From contig CBDBPN010000004.1 in the NCBI GenBank assembly GCA_965208745.1, positions 4,092,001-4,156,000 of the forward strand: a stretch of DNA of 64,000 nt. Reading direction: 5' to 3'. A program made the translations under genes and the position numbers. The notes below the pieces were generated by a model that was not told where the DNA came from, did not search any database, and was given only the letters and a program-made list of their open reading frames with translations. This DNA is from VXNE01 sp965208745 (GTDB lineage: Bacteria > Pseudomonadota > Gammaproteobacteria > Pseudomonadales > Azotimanducaceae). Below are positions 21,785 to 30,539 of the stretch, in pieces (the first letter of the stretch is position 1; every line of letters begins with the position of its first letter).

Positions 21785-23401
21785 TCAGTCGATCGCCACG
21801 TTGTCCGCGTAGAGATAGGTTCGGTCGAGGTTGTCCAGAATCGGGTTCAGTCGGCCGTGGATGCCGGGGAGATGCCCGGTCCGGTTGGGGATGATCAGTG
21901 ATCCTCCATCCGGGGCGGGCCCGAGCGCGAGTTCGAGTGGCTCGCCGGGAACGTGATCGTGCACCACTCGGCTTTGGAATCCGGGAGCCGCGCAAAACAC
22001 GGTCATCGGCAGCGTTGAATGCAGCTCAACGTCCGCGTGTCCGAACGCATCGGTGCGTTCCTCGCGGTATGTCTTGTTCGGGTAGATCAGCAGAACGTGT
22101 GCGTTGCGCACAGCTTCGCCGGTAGAGAGGTGTCGGACGGCGATTCGTACACCCACGCCGTCCGGGGGCGGTGGGCTCGCCGCCGGCAGCACGAGCAGCA
22201 GTTCGCGCTCGCCGATCAGTTCGTAGGTAGGTCGTCGCCCCGCGATGGCGAGAGTCTCGTCCTCGATCACCGCAACGCCTTCCCCCCGCCGCTCGACGAA
22301 GTACTGACGTCCGCCGGCCCCGGGAACGTCGCCCACGGGGCACTGCCCAAGGCGCGAGGCGATCAGCTCGTTGCGGGTGAACTGGCTCGTCCTGAGATCC
22401 TCGGTGGTCATCGAATTGCAGAGGCCGCCGGGCGAGTAGAGTTCCAGGCGGTCGTCGAACATGAACAGGCGTATTCGCGAGCCGCGGATCGAATAGTCCC
22501 GGTGGACGACTGCGTTGACCACCGCTTCGAACACCGCCCGTTCGCTGTACTGGGGAACGTCGATGCGGCCAGGGCGTTTGCTGGCCGAGACGCGCCGGTT
22601 GCGAACCACGAAGCGCAGGGCGTCCCGTATCTGCTGATCGAGAGGCCCGACAAGGTCTTGCGCGTCGAGTTGGCTCGCTCCATCCGCGGCCACGCCCTTG
22701 TAACAGACCGCCTGGATGTAGGCGTTTGGCAGCCACTCGGTCGGATTGTCCGCCCCAAGCAGCACACCGCCGACAGTGGCGCGTTGCACTCCCTCCGAAT
22801 CGCTTTTCAGGAACTTGAGCTTGCCGAGGACCACTTCCGTCGGTTCGGCAGTGCGCGAACTGGCGTAGCTCCGCCACAGTTCCGCTCGCAGGCTGTTGAC
22901 GCTCGTGCTTTGGACGATCTGCGTATCGGTGGCAGCGATGTCGGATTGACCACGCGACTGGGTGAGGCGTCGTACCTCGTCGGCGCCCAGTTGTCGCTGG
23001 CTGTCCCCACGGCGTCGGAAGTGGCCGCCCGGTGAACGGTGGACCGTGACTCCCTGAGCGATCTCGACGACCAGCACGCCGCGCGCAGGGGAGTCTGGCA
23101 CGGGCACACGATAGAAACGGGGGTCCAGCGGAGGGTCCACCTTGTCCGAGCAGACCTCCTTCACGAAGTCTGCCAGCGCGTCCAGCCGGGACGCATCGAG
23201 CGACTGGGGTTGGCGGTCGTCGTCTATCCCCAGGACCAGCCTGCCCCCCTGGGCGTTGGCGAACGCCGCGAACGCGTCAGCGAGGTCGTCGCGCCTCGGC
23301 GCCGACACGCGGTCGCCTCGGAAGCGGACCTCCTTCAACTCGAGGTCGGAGTCTTCCCCGAGAGCGACCTGTTGCCAAAAGCTGGGAGTGTCGATGGGCA
23401 T
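21785..23401 (-). pseudogene. AlbA_2/Schlafen-type ATP-binding protein, 3' end cut by IS
   Basis: The 538 residues left begin with an AlbA_2 (Schlafen/DUF4062-like) domain at about 10-135 (EDSDLELKEVRFRGDRVSAP, FANAQGGRLVLGIDDD). A RecG-like HATPase_c_4 region follows at about 290-390 (ERAVFEAVVNAVVHRDYSIRGS, FDDRLELYSPGGL), then a beta-rich carboxypeptidase-regulatory-like domain (VGVRIAVRHLSTGEAVRNAH). Proteins of this kind are regulators or defence-associated factors; the target is unknown. The stop codon TGA is the terminal TGA of the IS element, which removed the last 46 codons (now at 20136-20276). The truncated protein may still be stable, because only the last part of the C-terminal domain is lost. 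Confidence 0.85.
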
Positions 23402-23605
23402 GGCGTCGTGTTGTTTGTTGGAGCGGCGGGCGCGGCACGCCTCTATGGGTGGCGATTATGCGCGATGGTGCTCGCCGTTGGGTCAACGCGCACTCGGGCG
23501 GGATGGACCTTGGCGTCGCGGGAGCGGCCGATGAGTCGAATCGTCCTGGAAGGTGGTACGAGTGGGTCGGGTACCATCGCAGCAACGACGCCGACAGGGC
23601 CACGC

Positions 23606-24913
23606 ATGAGCGACAAGGCACACAAGGCGCCCCGGCGCACGGGTTTCGACACCCTGACCCTGCACGCGGGTCAGGTGGCGGACCCCGAGACTGGCGCCCG
23701 CGCGACCCCCATCTACCAGAGCGCGTCGTTCGTGTTCCCGGACACGGACCACGCGGTGGGGCTGTTCAACATCGAGCGGGCGGGGCACGTCTACTCCCGC
23801 CTGTCGAATCCGACCAACGCGGTGCTGGAGGAGCGGATCAGCGCCCTCGAAGGGGGCGTGGGCGCCATCGCGACGGCGAGCGGCCAGGCGGCGATGCATC
23901 TCGCCATCGCGACGGTCTGCTCCGCCGGCGATCACATCGTCGCCTCCCGGTCGCTCTACGGCGGCTCGCACAACCTGCTCGAGTACACGTTGCCGCGCTT
24001 CGGCATCGAGACGACGTTCGTCGACCCGCGCTCGCCCGGGGCCTTTGGCGACGCGATCCAGGGGAACACGAAACTGCTGTTCGGCGAGACCCTCGGCAAC
24101 CCGGGCCTCGAGGTGCTCGACATCCGGGCCGTGGCGGAGGTCGGCCATGCCGCCGGGATCGCGCTCATGATCGACTCGACGTTCACGACGCCTTGGCTCT
24201 GCCGGCCGTTCGACCATGGCGCGGACATCATCTTCCACTCGGCGACGAAGTTCCTGAGCGGCCACGGCATCGTGATCGGGGGACTGGTGGTGGACGGCGG
24301 CACGTTCGACTGGGAGGCGTCGGACCGCTACCCGACGCTGACGGAGACCTACGCGGGATTCCACGACCTCGTGTTCGCGGAGGAGTTCGGGCCGCAGGCG
24401 TTCATCACGCGGGCGCGCAAGGAGGGCATCCGGGACTTCGGCGCCTGCATGGCCCCCACGACGGCGTTCCACATCCTGCAGGGGCTGGAGACGCTGCCCC
24501 TCCGTATGGAACGCCACGTCGCCAACGCCCGGCGCATCGCGGAGTTCCTGGCAGGACACGCGGCGGTCGAGTCCGTCGGCTACCCGGAACTCGCGAGCCA
24601 CCCCGACCACGAACTCGCGCGGGAGCTGCTGCCCCGGGGCGCGGGCGCGGTGTTCGGCTTCGACATCAAGGGCGGGAGGCCGGCCGGGCGCAAGTTCATC
24701 GAGGGCCTCTCCCTGTTCTCGCATCTCGCGAACGTGGGCGACGCCAAGTCGCTCGTGATCCACCCCGCGAGCACGACGCACCACCGCATGGACGCGGCGG
24801 CGCTCGCGGCCGCCGGGATCGGGGAGGGCCTGGTCAGGCTGTCGGTGGGACTCGAGGACCCGGCGGACCTGGTCGAGGACCTCGACCGCGCGCTGCGGAG
24901 GTCGCAGCGATGA
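23606..24913 (+). CDS. Cys/Met metabolism PLP enzyme (MetY/MegL-like)
   Basis: This is a 435-residue fold-type I PLP enzyme of the gamma-family. Residues include HVYSRLSNPTNAVLEERISALEGG, the phosphate-binding SGQAAMHLA, and the PLP lysine K215 in HSATKFLSGHG. The C-terminus FSHLANVGDAKSLVIHPASTTHHRM is characteristic of O-acetylhomoserine sulfhydrylase (MetY), although methionine gamma-lyase cannot be excluded. The start at 23606 follows the family beginning. Its stop overlaps the next start (ATGA). The 205-base upstream region separates it from the divergent AlbA_2 gene; I found no convincing riboswitch there. Confidence 0.88.
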   Translation: MSDKAHKAPRRTGFDTLTLHAGQVADPETGARATPIYQSASFVFPDTDHAVGLFNIERAGHVYSRLSNPTNAVLEERISALEGGVGAIATASGQAAMHLAIATVCSAGDHIVASRSLYGGSHNLLEYTLPRFGIETTFVDPRSPGAFGDAIQGNTKLLFGETLGNPGLEVLDIRAVAEVGHAAGIALMIDSTFTTPWLCRPFDHGADIIFHSATKFLSGHGIVIGGLVVDGGTFDWEASDRYPTLTETYAGFHDLVFAEEFGPQAFITRARKEGIRDFGACMAPTTAFHILQGLETLPLRMERHVANARRIAEFLAGHAAVESVGYPELASHPDHELARELLPRGAGAVFGFDIKGGRPAGRKFIEGLSLFSHLANVGDAKSLVIHPASTTHHRMDAAALAAAGIGEGLVRLSVGLEDPADLVEDLDRALRRSQR

Positions 24914-25695
24914 GGTTCACGGTCGACGGCAAGGCGGCGTTCGCGGGCACGGGGACCGACCGCGGGGGGGCCGACGCGCCGACCGTCGTGTTCGTGCACG
25001 GCGCGGGCATGGACCACACCGTGTGGGTGCTGCCGAGCCGGTACTTCGCGCGCCAGGGATACCGCGTGCTGGCGTTCGACCTGCCGGGTCACGGCCGGTC
25101 CGAGGGGCCGCCGCTAGGGAGTATCAAGGCGATGAGCGGCTGGCTGGACGCGGCGTGCGGGGTGCTCGACGTCGAGTCGGCCGCGATCGTGGGGCACAGC
25201 ATGGGGTCGCTGGTGGCGTACCGTTTCGCCGTCGACCATCCCGCGCGCTGTCGCGCGCTGGCCCTGCTCGGCACGTCGGTGCCCATGCCGGTTACGAGCG
25301 TGCTGCTCGACGCGGCCGCGGACGACCACCACGCGGCGATCGAGATGACCAATGCCTGGAGCCACAGCCCCCGGGGAACGCTCGGCGGCAACCGCAACCC
25401 CGGGGTGTGGATGATGGCGGCGGGAGAACGGCTGATCGAGCGTTCGGCACCCGGCGTGCTCCATGCGGACCTGGCGGCCTGCAACGGCTTCGACCCGGCC
25501 GCGATCACCCGGACCGTCGACATGCCTGCCCTGGTCATCGCCGGCGACGCGGACCGCATGACGCCGGCGCGCGCGGGCCTCGACGTGGCCAATGCCCTGC
25601 CCGACGCGCGAGTGGTGCGCCTCGACGGCTGCGGACACGCGATGTTGAACGAGCGGCCGAACGAAATCCTCGATGCGCTTATCGGGATCTGTTGA
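24910..25695 (+). CDS. Alpha/beta hydrolase
   Basis: This is a 261-residue alpha/beta-hydrolase-fold enzyme. The oxyanion region VVFVHGAGMDHTVW, the LAFDLPGHGRSEGPP strand and turn, and the nucleophile elbow IVGHSMGSLVAY identify it. The catalytic Asp (VIAGDADRMTP) and His (DGCGHAMLNERP) are in place, so it is probably active on a small ester or related substrate. It is translationally coupled to the MetY-like gene by a four-base overlap, which may point to a sulfur-compound or homoserine-ester substrate, but this is speculation. Confidence 0.88.
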   Translation: MRFTVDGKAAFAGTGTDRGGADAPTVVFVHGAGMDHTVWVLPSRYFARQGYRVLAFDLPGHGRSEGPPLGSIKAMSGWLDAACGVLDVESAAIVGHSMGSLVAYRFAVDHPARCRALALLGTSVPMPVTSVLLDAAADDHHAAIEMTNAWSHSPRGTLGGNRNPGVWMMAAGERLIERSAPGVLHADLAACNGFDPAAITRTVDMPALVIAGDADRMTPARAGLDVANALPDARVVRLDGCGHAMLNERPNEILDALIGIC

Positions 25696-25701
25696 GGGCG
25701 C

Positions 25702-26235
25702 TCAGTCGCCGCGCAGGATCGTCGCCCGGCGCGCCTCGGCGCGCTCGCGGACCTCGTCGGACAGTGGTGTCGACCAGTCTTCGAGCAAGACGGCGTCGTC
25801 ATAGCGTTTGCGCCCGTCCTTGCGCACGCTCAAGTAGGCCGGGGACGTCACGTAAAGTACATGGATGTCCTCGTCCGTGTCGTTCGCGAGTTGCACCGGC
25901 GTACCCGGCTCCGTGACGACGGCCGCGCCGGCTTCGGCCACCAACTCGTTGGGCTCCGCATCGTCGGGGCCCCGCATCCGGACCGTCAGCTTCCCGGAGA
26001 CGACGTAGGTCACCTGCGTCACGACCGGGTGCGCGTGGATGGCGGACGTCACGCCCGCCCGGATGCGTCCGGCGGCCAGGCCGAGGCCCCCCGGGATCGG
26101 GGGAGGGGGACGCGCACGGGCGTCGTCGGCGGGATTCAGGAACGGGTCGACTTCCGTCCCGTCCGGTGCGGCGACGAACGCGCCGGGCCGGAAAACGCGA
26201 TTCAGATCCCCTGCTCCGCGCGGTAGCGGGACCAT
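25702..26235 (-). CDS. Cupin-domain protein
   Basis: This 177-residue protein has one cupin barrel at about residues 50-135: GVTSAIHAHPVVTQVTYVVSGKLTVRM, then EPNELVAEAGAAVVTEPGTPVQLANDTDEDIHVLYV. The metal-binding motif 1 has the His residues but is not the full consensus. The function is unknown; it may be a small-molecule-binding or dioxygenase-like enzyme. The start is uncertain: the ATG at 26235 overlaps the SDR upstream by 34 bases. It is the last gene of the minus-strand SDR operon. Confidence 0.75.
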   Translation of the reverse strand: MVPLPRGAGDLNRVFRPGAFVAAPDGTEVDPFLNPADDARARPPPPIPGGLGLAAGRIRAGVTSAIHAHPVVTQVTYVVSGKLTVRMRGPDDAEPNELVAEAGAAVVTEPGTPVQLANDTDEDIHVLYVTSPAYLSVRKDGRKRYDDAVLLEDWSTPLSDEVRERAEARRATILRGD

Positions 26236-27071
26236 CGTTCGAACGAGTCCGCGATGGCGGCGTGGCGCGACTCGACCATGGACTCGATGTTCGGGTGCGT
26301 GAAGATGAACGCCTCGTTCTGCCGGATGCCGTGCAGCACGATCTCTCCGACCGCCCGGGGATCGAGTGCGCTGGCCAGAGCCCGCTCCATGCGCGCCGCG
26401 CGGTCCTCCTTGGGCAGGTGGCGCACCAAGGGGTAGATGTCGGTTTCCGTCTCCGAGCGCATCGCGTCGGGGCGGTTGCGCCCGGAGTCGAAGATGTTCG
26501 TATCGACCACGCCCGGGCACAGCGCCGACACGCCGATCCCGCTGTCGGCCAGGTCCGCGCGCAGGGCCTCGGTCAGACCCACCACGGCGAACTTGGAAGC
26601 CGTGTAAACGCTCATGCCGCGCGCGGTGCTCATCCCCGCCAGGGAAGCCGTGTTGACGATATGGCCGCCCTCGCCGTGGGCGGCGATGCGCGGCAGGAAG
26701 GTCTGCAGGCCGTTGATGACGCCGCGGACGTTGACGCCGAGTACCCAGTCCCAGTCTGCGTACGCCATCTCGTCGATGGACCCGCCGACCAGGACGCCGG
26801 CGTTGTTGCACAGGACGTGCACCTTGCCGAACGCGTCCTCGACCTGGTCCGCGGCTGCCACGAGGGCCGCCCGATCCGTCACGTCGACGCGTACGGCGAG
26901 GACATCGCCGCCGCTCGGCTCGAGCGCCGCGCGGGCCCGCTCGAGGGCTGTGTCCTCGACGTCGGCGATCGCCACGCGCATCCCGGCCCCGGCCAGCGCC
27001 CGGGCGATGCCCAGGCCGATGCCGCTGGCGCCGCCGGTGACGACGGCCGCCTTCCCGGTCAGGTTCTCCAT
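26202..27071 (-). CDS. Short-chain dehydrogenase, tandem paralogue 1
   Basis: This 289-residue classical SDR has the cofactor motif VVTGGASGIGLGIARALAGAG (residues 10-30), a DVED adenine-ribose contact, NNAG, the catalytic Ser in NTASLAG and YTASK as YxxxK. The long C-terminus (FTHPNIESMVESRHAAIADSFERW) is shared with the two SDR genes upstream, so the three are recent paralogues. A secondary alcohol or ketone is the likely substrate class. It lies 16 bases downstream of paralogue 2, within the same operon. Confidence 0.9.
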   Translation of the reverse strand: MENLTGKAAVVTGGASGIGLGIARALAGAGMRVAIADVEDTALERARAALEPSGGDVLAVRVDVTDRAALVAAADQVEDAFGKVHVLCNNAGVLVGGSIDEMAYADWDWVLGVNVRGVINGLQTFLPRIAAHGEGGHIVNTASLAGMSTARGMSVYTASKFAVVGLTEALRADLADSGIGVSALCPGVVDTNIFDSGRNRPDAMRSETETDIYPLVRHLPKEDRAARMERALASALDPRAVGEIVLHGIRQNEAFIFTHPNIESMVESRHAAIADSFERWSRYRAEQGI

Positions 27072-27087
27072 GCCGACACACCCCGCC

Positions 27088-27960
27088 TCAGATCCCCTGT
27101 TCCTCGCGGAACGCCCGCCAGCGCGCGAAGGAGGCCGAGATCTCGTCCTGCCGCTCGTTCACGTCCGCCAGGTAAGCCGGGTGCGTGAAGATGTACGCCT
27201 CGTTCTCCTGGATGCCGTGCAGGACCATGTCGCCGACCACGTCGGGCTCCAGGGCGGTGGCGCGCGCCGCCGCGACGCGGAGCTGATTCTCCTCGTCGCC
27301 CTCCTCGTCGTCCATGAGCCCGAGCGTCGCCGTGTCGGTCTCCGACTGGAGTTCGGCGGGGCGGTTGCGTCCGGAGTCGAAGATGTTGGTGTTGACCACC
27401 CCGGGACACAGGACGGACACGCCGATGTCCTGCGCCGCCAGGTCCGCGCGCAGGGCTTCCGACATCCCCACCACCGCAAACTTGGTGGTGTTGTAGACGC
27501 CGAGCCCGCCGAAGGGGAGCAGGCCGGCCAGCGACGCGGTGTTGACGATGTGGCCGCCCTCGCCGTGGGCGAGGATGCGCGGCAGGAACTCCTGCACACC
27601 GTTCACGACGCCGTCCAGGTTCACCCCGACGACCCAGTCCCAGTCCGTGTAGGCCATGTCGGCGATGGAGCCGCCGACGGCCACGCCGGCGTTGTTGACC
27701 AGCACGTGGACCTTGCCGAATGCCTCCTCGGTGCGGTCCGCGGCGGCGGCCATGGCGTCCCGGTCCGTCACGTCCACCCGGATCGCGATGACGTCGGCGT
27801 TGGTGGGTCCGAACGAGGCCCGGGCCTGCTCCAGGGCCTCTTCCTCCACGTCCGCGAGGACGACCTTCATGCCCGCGGCCGCGAAGGAGCGCGCCATGGC
27901 GAGTCCCATGCCGCTCGCGGCTCCCGTGACGAACGCGACCTTGCCTGCTACGTCTTCCAT
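27088..27960 (-). CDS. Short-chain dehydrogenase, tandem paralogue 2
   Basis: This is a 290-residue classical SDR. The TGAASGMGLAMARSFAAAG cofactor motif (about residues 12-30), NNAG, NTASLAG and the catalytic YNTTK are intact. The tail (IFTHPAYLADVNERQDEISA) follows the same template as its neighbours. It is closest to paralogue 3 by its start (EDVAGKVAFVTGAASGMG against EHVAGKVAFVTGAASGMG). It lies between the other two genes with 21- and 16-base gaps. Confidence 0.9.
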   Translation of the reverse strand: MEDVAGKVAFVTGAASGMGLAMARSFAAAGMKVVLADVEEEALEQARASFGPTNADVIAIRVDVTDRDAMAAAADRTEEAFGKVHVLVNNAGVAVGGSIADMAYTDWDWVVGVNLDGVVNGVQEFLPRILAHGEGGHIVNTASLAGLLPFGGLGVYNTTKFAVVGMSEALRADLAAQDIGVSVLCPGVVNTNIFDSGRNRPAELQSETDTATLGLMDDEEGDEENQLRVAAARATALEPDVVGDMVLHGIQENEAYIFTHPAYLADVNERQDEISASFARWRAFREEQGI

Positions 27961-27981
27961 GTGTTCCGTCCTGAAAATCCG

Positions 27982-28851
27982 TTAGATACCGTGTTTCTCG
28001 CGATACGCCTGCCAGCGTTCGAAGGACGCGACCATCTCGGCGTGGCGCATGTCGACGAACGGTTCGAAATCGGGGTGGCTGAATATGAACGCCTCGTTCT
28101 CGCGCACCGCGTGCAGGACCATGTCGCCGACGACGGCCGGCTCGATCATGCCCGAGAGCATCGCTTCGCGGGTCTCCGGGTCCAGTTCCGGGTCTTGCGG
28201 GTCGCCCAGGCCCATGCTCGAGTTGTCCGTCGCCGTCGAGAGCGCGTCCGGCCGGTTGCGGCCGGAACTGAAGATGTTGGTGTTGACGAAGCCGGGACAC
28301 AGCACGGAGACGCCGATGTCCTGGTCCGCGAGGTCGGCCCGCATCGCCTCGGACATGCCGAGCACCGCGAACTTCGTCGTGTTGTAGACGCCGGCGCGTC
28401 CGAACGCCAGCAACCCCGCCATCGACGCGGTGTTGACGACGTGGCCGCCCTCGCCGTGGGCGACGATGCGCGGGACGAACGTCGTCACGCCGTTGATCAC
28501 GCCCTGCAGGTTGACGCCAAGCACCCAGTCCCAGTCCTCGTAGGCGTGATCCGCGAAGGACGCGGCGATGCCGACCCCGGCGTTGTTGCAAAGGACGTGA
28601 ACCTTGCCGAAAGCCGCTTCCGTGCGGTCGGCGGCCTCCGCCATGGCGTCGCGGTCGGTCACGTCCAGGGGTAGCGCGATGGTATCGGCGTTGCCCGGAC
28701 CGAACGATGCGTGCGCCTGCTCGAGGGTGTCCTCCTCGATGTCGGCCAGGGCGACCTTCATGCCGGCCCCCGCAAAGGACCGCGCCATGGCCAGGCCCAT
28801 CCCGCTGGCGGCGCCCGTGACGAAGGCGACCTTGCCGGCGACATGCTCCAT
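27982..28851 (-). CDS. Short-chain dehydrogenase, tandem paralogue 3
   Basis: This 289-residue classical SDR has TGAASGMGLAMARSFAGAG, NNAG, the catalytic Ser in NTASMAG and YNTTK. The start at 28851 (MEHVAGKVAF) aligns with its two paralogues; the five codons above it are not conserved. It is the first SDR of the tandem and lies 46 bases after the hydrolase gene. The three enzymes probably act on related substrates or on successive steps of one pathway. Confidence 0.9.
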   Translation of the reverse strand: MEHVAGKVAFVTGAASGMGLAMARSFAGAGMKVALADIEEDTLEQAHASFGPGNADTIALPLDVTDRDAMAEAADRTEAAFGKVHVLCNNAGVGIAASFADHAYEDWDWVLGVNLQGVINGVTTFVPRIVAHGEGGHVVNTASMAGLLAFGRAGVYNTTKFAVLGMSEAMRADLADQDIGVSVLCPGFVNTNIFSSGRNRPDALSTATDNSSMGLGDPQDPELDPETREAMLSGMIEPAVVGDMVLHAVRENEAFIFSHPDFEPFVDMRHAEMVASFERWQAYREKHGI

Positions 28852-28897
28852 GGGGCTCCCCCGCAAAAGGGCGCGATGTTATCACCGCGCGAACGGA

Positions 28898-29491
28898 CTA
28901 CGCCCGCAGGACCTCCGCCAGGGCGTCCCAGCGTCCGGCGAAGAAATGATCGGCGCCGTCGACAGTGCGGATCTCGCAGCGTCCGGCCGACCACCGCCGG
29001 AGGACGGCGAGGTCGACGAACGCATCCTCCGTGCCGGCCACGATCGTGACCTGCGCGGCGAGCGCATCGTCGGGGGCGGCGAAGTCCATCGCGCCGACCG
29101 GCGGCGCGATCAGCACGATGCGCCGTGCCTCGGGTATCCGGGCGCGGGCGCGCCACACGACGTTCGATCCGAACGAGTAGCCGCCGAGCCACAGTTCTTC
29201 CGGCGGGTGCTCCGCCGCGAGCCAGTCGCGCACGGCGACCAGGTCGTCGGCCTCGCCCCGCCCCTCGTCGTAGCGTCCGCCGCTCGCGCCGACGCCGCGG
29301 AAGTTGAACCGAACGCGCCCGACGTCCTGTTCGGCCAGCACCGTCGCGACCGTGTCGAGGACTGCGTCATGCATGCTGCCGCCGTAGAGCGGATGCGGAT
29401 GGCAGAGGATCGCCCACCGGTCGCTGCCGCCCGCCTCGACGCGGGCCTCCAGCGCGCCGGCGGGGCCGGGGATCGTGGTGGCCTCAAGCAT
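28898..29491 (-). CDS. Small alpha/beta hydrolase (COG2945-like)
   Basis: This 197-residue hydrolase resembles a compact family with the oxyanion strand WAILCHPHPLYGGSMHDAVL, the segment VRFNFRGVGASGGRYDEG, the nucleophile elbow LGGYSFGSNVVW, Asp in IVAGTEDAFVD and His in VDGADHFFAGRWDAL. The catalytic triad is therefore complete. The start at 29491 fits the family length. It heads the minus-strand operon that continues with three SDRs and a cupin. The substrate is unknown. Confidence 0.85.
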   Translation of the reverse strand: MLEATTIPGPAGALEARVEAGGSDRWAILCHPHPLYGGSMHDAVLDTVATVLAEQDVGRVRFNFRGVGASGGRYDEGRGEADDLVAVRDWLAAEHPPEELWLGGYSFGSNVVWRARARIPEARRIVLIAPPVGAMDFAAPDDALAAQVTIVAGTEDAFVDLAVLRRWSAGRCEIRTVDGADHFFAGRWDALAEVLRA

Positions 29492-29582
29492 CCGGCGCAC
29501 GATGCCCGTTCGGGCACGGCGTCGCAACCGGGGCCTCGCGGGCCTGGGATAACATCCCGCGGAAACAGGGAGGCGAACCGCC

Positions 29583-30539
29583 ATGGCGCTACAGGCTGAG
29601 AAAGACTGGTCCCCGGCCGCGCCCGCCGACATGGAAGCGCTGTTCGAGTCGGTGAAGAACTGGGGCAGGTGGGGCGCGGACGACGAGCGGGGCGCGCTCA
29701 ACTACATCTCGCCGGAAAAGGTGGCGTCCGCGGCGCGGCTGGTCGAGACCGGCATCGCGGTGAGCTGCGCGCTCGAGTTCCCGACGCGCCCGGCTCCGGA
29801 CAACCCGCGTCCGGCGCAGCACATGATGGTGGTCGCGGGCGATGCGTGCACCGAGACCGGCATCCCGGGAATGGAGTCCGCGATGGACTTCATCGGCGTC
29901 GCCTTCCACGGCATGGCGGTGTCCCACATCGATGCGCTGTGTCACGTCTTCGTGAAGGAGACGATGTACAACGGCTTCCCGGCGGCCGACGTGAAGAGTA
30001 CCGGCGCGCGCCGCAACAGCATCATGGCCGCGAAGGACGGAATCTCGGGGCGGGGCGTGCTGCTGGACATCCCCCGCCTGAAAGGCGTCGACTGGCTGGA
30101 GATCGGCGCCCGGATCGCCCCGGAAGACCTGGAGGCCGCCGAGGGGTCGCAGGGCGTTCGCGTGCATGAGGGCGACATCCTGCTCATCGCCACCGGTCGC
30201 GACTCGCGACGCCGGGCGATGGGCGCCTGGTCCGCGATGGAAGGGCTCGCCGGGCTCGACGCGCGCGCGGTGTCCTGGCTGCACGAGCGCGGGGTCGCCG
30301 TGCTCGGCTCCGACGGCGTCTCGGACGCCATCCCCAACGCCGATGTCGAGGGCTGGCCGATGCCGATCCACCAATGCGGCATCGTCGCCATCGGCCTGCA
30401 CCTGCTCGACAACCTGCGCCTCGACGCGTTGGCGGATGCGTGCGCGAAACACGGCCGGTGGGAGTTCTTCTTCACGCTGGCGCCGCTGCGGGTGAAGCGG
30501 AGAACGGGGTCGCCGGTCAATCCGGTGGCGTTGTTCTGA
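29583..30539 (+). CDS. Cyclase-family protein (PF04199)
   Basis: This 318-residue metal-dependent hydrolase of the putative cyclase/kynurenine formamidase superfamily has the metal motif HGMAVSHIDALCH (His109, His115, Asp117, His121). It is a variant of HxGTHxDxPxH with the same spacing between ligands. Later blocks GRGVLLDIPRLKGVDWLE and GVAVLGSDGVSD are typical. The reaction is usually hydrolysis of a cyclic amide or ester. It is divergent from the SDR operon with a 91-base gap, so both may share a control region. Confidence 0.88.
   Translation: MALQAEKDWSPAAPADMEALFESVKNWGRWGADDERGALNYISPEKVASAARLVETGIAVSCALEFPTRPAPDNPRPAQHMMVVAGDACTETGIPGMESAMDFIGVAFHGMAVSHIDALCHVFVKETMYNGFPAADVKSTGARRNSIMAAKDGISGRGVLLDIPRLKGVDWLEIGARIAPEDLEAAEGSQGVRVHEGDILLIATGRDSRRRAMGAWSAMEGLAGLDARAVSWLHERGVAVLGSDGVSDAIPNADVEGWPMPIHQCGIVAIGLHLLDNLRLDALADACAKHGRWEFFFTLAPLRVKRRTGSPVNPVALF

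Larger units (their letters stand above)
20277..21787 (+). mobile_element. Complete IS3-family insertion sequence, copy 1
   Basis: This is a 1511-bp element. The left end TGAGCTGGTCCCGGTTTTTT and the reverse complement of the right end TGAGGGGGTCCTGGTTCGTT match at 22 of 27 terminal positions and both continue with GGACAGT. A 3-bp direct repeat GTC flanks it (20274-20276 and 21788-21790). It encodes orfA and orfB with a -1 frameshift. About 320 bases between the orfB stop and the right end are non-coding and carry a repeat related to the degenerate segment near 4.8-4.97 kb, an unusually long tail for this family. A second copy starts at 63,534. Confidence 0.93.

Noticed and set aside
23402..23605. 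A SAM-type riboswitch upstream of the MetY-like gene
   Set aside because: The phrase GGTACGAGTGGGTCGGGTACC hints at a hairpin, but no complete SAM-I, SAM-II or SAH consensus could be traced by eye.
26614..28674. A 686-residue plus-strand frame opposite the three SDR genes, with internal repeats
   Set aside because: The repeats merely mirror the tandem paralogous SDR genes on the other strand.
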